DNA from: Cellvibrionales bacterium | GTDB taxonomy: Bacteria; Pseudomonadota; Gammaproteobacteria; Pseudomonadales; JAHEGP01 | Reading direction: 5' to 3' | DNA length: 8,435 nucleotides | NCBI GenBank assembly: GCA_024645065.1 | Contig: JAHEGP010000132.1 | Span: 1 to 8,435 of the forward strand | Part shown: positions 7,016 through 8,435 of the stretch, one piece after another | Layout: the number at the start of each line of letters is the position of its first letter | Numbering within the stretch: position 1 is the first letter of the stretch | Notes under the pieces: generated by a model | The model's input: the letters and a program-made list of their open reading frames with translations, nothing else | Databases searched by the model: none | What the model was told of the DNA's origin: nothing | Made by a program: the position numbers and the translations under genes

Positions 7016-7483
7016 CTAGCGAATCGTTATCGTGTCCAGTAAATGCAGGCGTTCAGCAGGTGGCTTATCGGCTTGGTCCTGCTCCTCGGGGGCGGGGTCG
7101 ACATAGTAAACCTGGTAGTTGCCACGCCTTGCGCGCCGCAGTTGCGCTGGTCCACATTCCGCGGAGGGCGCCCGGCTACCCTGCATTGCGGTGTAGACCT
7201 GCAAATAGATCGTCTGCTCCTCGATACGGGCGACGCTCTTCGACCAGGCCAGGCTGGCGTGAATGACGCTCGGGGTGACGGTAATGGTCTTGATGCCCGA
7301 TACGTTGCATTCTACCGGTAGCCACCAATCACCGTTCTTGCGCTCTACCGGCGCAATCGCAATGCCGCCGCGATGCTGTAAAAAGGCATAGCTCCTGGCC
7401 TGCTCGAAGGGCGGCTCAGCCACTGTCAGTTGAGCCTGGATAATGGCCAACGCCGCAACTAGCGCCCTGATTCTCCAACACAT
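7016..7483 (-). CDS. Exported protein of unknown function
   Basis: I do not recognise this 155-residue protein. It begins with a signal-peptide-like segment: MCWRIR, a hydrophobic run (residues 7-20) and probable cleavage after LTVA (19-22), giving a mature protein starting EPPF. The mature part is beta-rich in appearance, with APVERKNGDWWLPVECN (44-60) and QTIYLQVYTAM (90-100). It has two cysteines, Cys59 and Cys110, that could form a disulfide in the periplasm, and a charged Glu/Asp/Lys-rich stretch (130-146) near the C-terminus. I chose the ATG at 7483 because GAGAGGG lies ten bases upstream and the signal peptide starts cleanly there; the frame also extends to a TTG at 7507 that lacks a ribosome binding site. 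It follows mtgA by 57 bp on the same strand, so a link to the cell envelope is possible but unproven. Confidence 0.75.
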   Translation of the reverse strand: MCWRIRALVAALAIIQAQLTVAEPPFEQARSYAFLQHRGGIAIAPVERKNGDWWLPVECNVSGIKTITVTPSVIHASLAWSKSVARIEEQTIYLQVYTAMQGSRAPSAECGPAQLRRARRGNYQVYYVDPAPEEQDQADKPPAERLHLLDTITIR

Positions 7484-7523
7484 GATTTGGCGGCCCTCTC
7501 GCTTCAACTCAGTTTACAGACCC

Positions 7524-7552
7524 AGTATAAGGAACATGTATTACATTTTCGA
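7524..7552 (-). promoter_or_regulatory. Candidate promoter of the exported-protein gene
   Basis: On the minus strand TCGAAA (7552-7547, 4 of 6 matches to TTGACA) and TATACT (7529-7524, 5 of 6 matches to TATAAT) are separated by exactly 17 bases. The predicted transcription start is about 34 bases before the ATG. The -35 overlaps the last codons of mtgA. Co-transcription with mtgA is equally possible. Confidence 0.35.
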
Positions 7553-8212
7553 CAGGTACGCGGTGCCGCCCAATTGTACGACAGCCTCTTCGATCTGTTG
7601 CGCGCGCTGCTGTACGTAGGTGGAGGGGCGCGCTGCCGAAAAACGCCTGGGGTTGGGCAGTACCGCCGCCAGGGTGGCCGCCTGACGCGGTGATAACTGA
7701 CTGGCGGGACGATTGAACAGGGAGCGGCTGGCTGCGCCCGCGCCGTAGACGCCGGGTGCAAACTCTGCGATGTTGAGGTAGGTGTGCAAGATGCGCTGCT
7801 TGGGCCAGAGTAACTCCAGCCAAACGGTCAGCCAGGCTTCCAGGCCTTTGCGCAGATAGCTTTTACCGGGCCACAGGAAAAGGTTTTTTGCCAGTTGCTG
7901 GGTGAGGGTGCTGGCGCCTCGGGAGGGGCTGCCGTCCTTTGCCAGGACATTGCGAATCTGGTCGATATCAAAGCCGTGGTGGAAGGGAAATTTCTGGTCC
8001 TCGGACGCAATAACCGCTATTGCCAGCTGCGCTGAGATCTGATCCGGGGCCAGCCACTGGTATTGTACCGGGCGCTGGCGCGTCAGTTGGTCCTGCAGCA
8101 TGAAGGCCGTGGTCGGCGGGTTGAGCCAGCGCCATGGCAATATCAGCAGCACCGTGATGGCCACTAGCGCCAGTAACAGTCGGATGGTGGTCCTCAGCAA
8201 CCAACCCGGCAT
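7541..8212 (-). CDS. mtgA: Monofunctional peptidoglycan glycosyltransferase MtgA
   Basis: This 223-residue enzyme polymerises lipid II into glycan strands on the periplasmic face of the inner membrane. One N-terminal membrane anchor (about residues 8-28) is followed by a single GT51 domain. Motif 1 is EDQKFPFHHGFD (71-82) with catalytic Glu71. Motif 2 is RGASTLTQQLAKNLFL (98-113). Motif 3 starts RKGLEAWLTVWLE (121-133). KQRILHTYLNIAEF (138-151) and GVYGAGAASRSLF (154-166) complete the fold. There is no transpeptidase domain, and the length is close to the roughly 240 residues of E. coli MtgA, which separates it from bifunctional penicillin-binding proteins. The ATG at 8212 has GGGGA seven bases upstream. 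The gap to the preceding oxidoreductase is only 67 bp with no obvious terminator, so they may share a transcript. Confidence 0.97.
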   Translation of the reverse strand: MPGWLLRTTIRLLLALVAITVLLILPWRWLNPPTTAFMLQDQLTRQRPVQYQWLAPDQISAQLAIAVIASEDQKFPFHHGFDIDQIRNVLAKDGSPSRGASTLTQQLAKNLFLWPGKSYLRKGLEAWLTVWLELLWPKQRILHTYLNIAEFAPGVYGAGAASRSLFNRPASQLSPRQAATLAAVLPNPRRFSAARPSTYVQQRAQQIEEAVVQLGGTAYLSKM

Positions 8213-8279
8213 TCCAATATCCCCGCTACGGTATCGATGAACGGGAGTGTGCTGCTGGCTGGCGCGGCAGTTTTATTGC

Positions 8280-8435
8280 TCATGGCATAAACATATCTTT
8301 GGCAAGCTTCAGGCCCTTGAGCCCACCGGTACTGACGGCGGTCAGCAGGCCTCCCACCATGGCGCCCAGCACACCGCAGGTCATGACGTCCTGGCCGGTG
8401 AGGTAGAGCCCGGGAATGGCGGTTTTGGGCTTGAG
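8280..8435 (-). CDS. CrtI/RetSat-like NAD(P)/FAD-dependent oxidoreductase (last 51 codons, 5' end outside window)
   Basis: The open frame from the right edge to a TGA at 8280-8282 encodes 51 C-terminal residues. It contains PGLYLTGQDV (8-17) and GVLGAMVGGLLTA (21-33), typical of the C-terminal FAD-contacting segment of phytoene-desaturase-like and retinol-saturase-like oxidoreductases. It ends in a short basic helix (GLKGLKLAKDMFMP). The N-terminal dinucleotide-binding motif is outside the window, so neither intactness nor substrate can be judged; carotenoid, fatty-acid or other polyene substrates are all possible. It lies directly upstream of mtgA on the same strand. Confidence 0.82.
   Translation of the reverse strand, partial: LKPKTAIPGLYLTGQDVMTCGVLGAMVGGLLTAVSTGGLKGLKLAKDMFMP

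Overview
The window is about 8.4 kb of compactly coded, moderately GC-rich DNA from a gammaproteobacterium. The gene set (VRR-NUC/FAN1-type nuclease next to a DinG/XPD-like helicase, a DUF6316-like small protein, MtgA, and a phytoene-desaturase-like oxidoreductase) and a LexA-like site closest to the Pseudomonas type suggest a marine or Pseudomonas-related lineage such as Cellvibrionales. That placement is an inference, because no rRNA or other taxonomic marker is present.

Layout, left to right. Positions 1-962 (minus) hold the first 320 codons of a DEAD-box RNA helicase that runs off the left edge. Positions 1154-5163 (minus) are a two-gene DNA-repair operon. The upstream gene is a FAN1-type VRR-NUC structure-specific nuclease (543 aa). 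The downstream gene is a 793-aa protein joining an N-terminal Cas4/RecB-like PD-(D/E)xK nuclease to an XPD/DinG-type helicase with iron-sulfur cysteines. Their stop and start codons overlap as GTGA. A LexA-box-like sequence (5192-5207) overlaps the likely promoter of this operon. Between the operon and the next gene is a GC-rich patch (5311-5397) of inverted and direct repeats. Positions 5421-5648 (minus) encode a 75-aa DUF6316-like protein with a strong ribosome binding site. An AT-rich divergent spacer follows, then a 10-helix EamA/DMT-family transporter (5913-6800, plus), the only plus-strand gene. After a 215-bp convergent spacer come three minus-strand genes: an exported protein of unknown function (7016-7483), the monofunctional peptidoglycan glycosyltransferase mtgA (7541-8212), and the last 51 codons of a CrtI/RetSat-like FAD oxidoreductase (8280-8435, start beyond the right edge).

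How the genes fit together: the main functional unit is the nuclease plus helicase-nuclease cassette. It looks like a damage-inducible DNA-repair module in which a helicase opens DNA and two different PD-(D/E)xK nucleases cut it. The pairing occurs in other gammaproteobacteria, so it is not new as a gene pair. The less expected parts are the predicted SOS control, the apparently leaderless start and the tight translational coupling. The remaining genes look like ordinary housekeeping or accessory genes. I see no rRNA, tRNA, CRISPR array, insertion sequence or phage gene.
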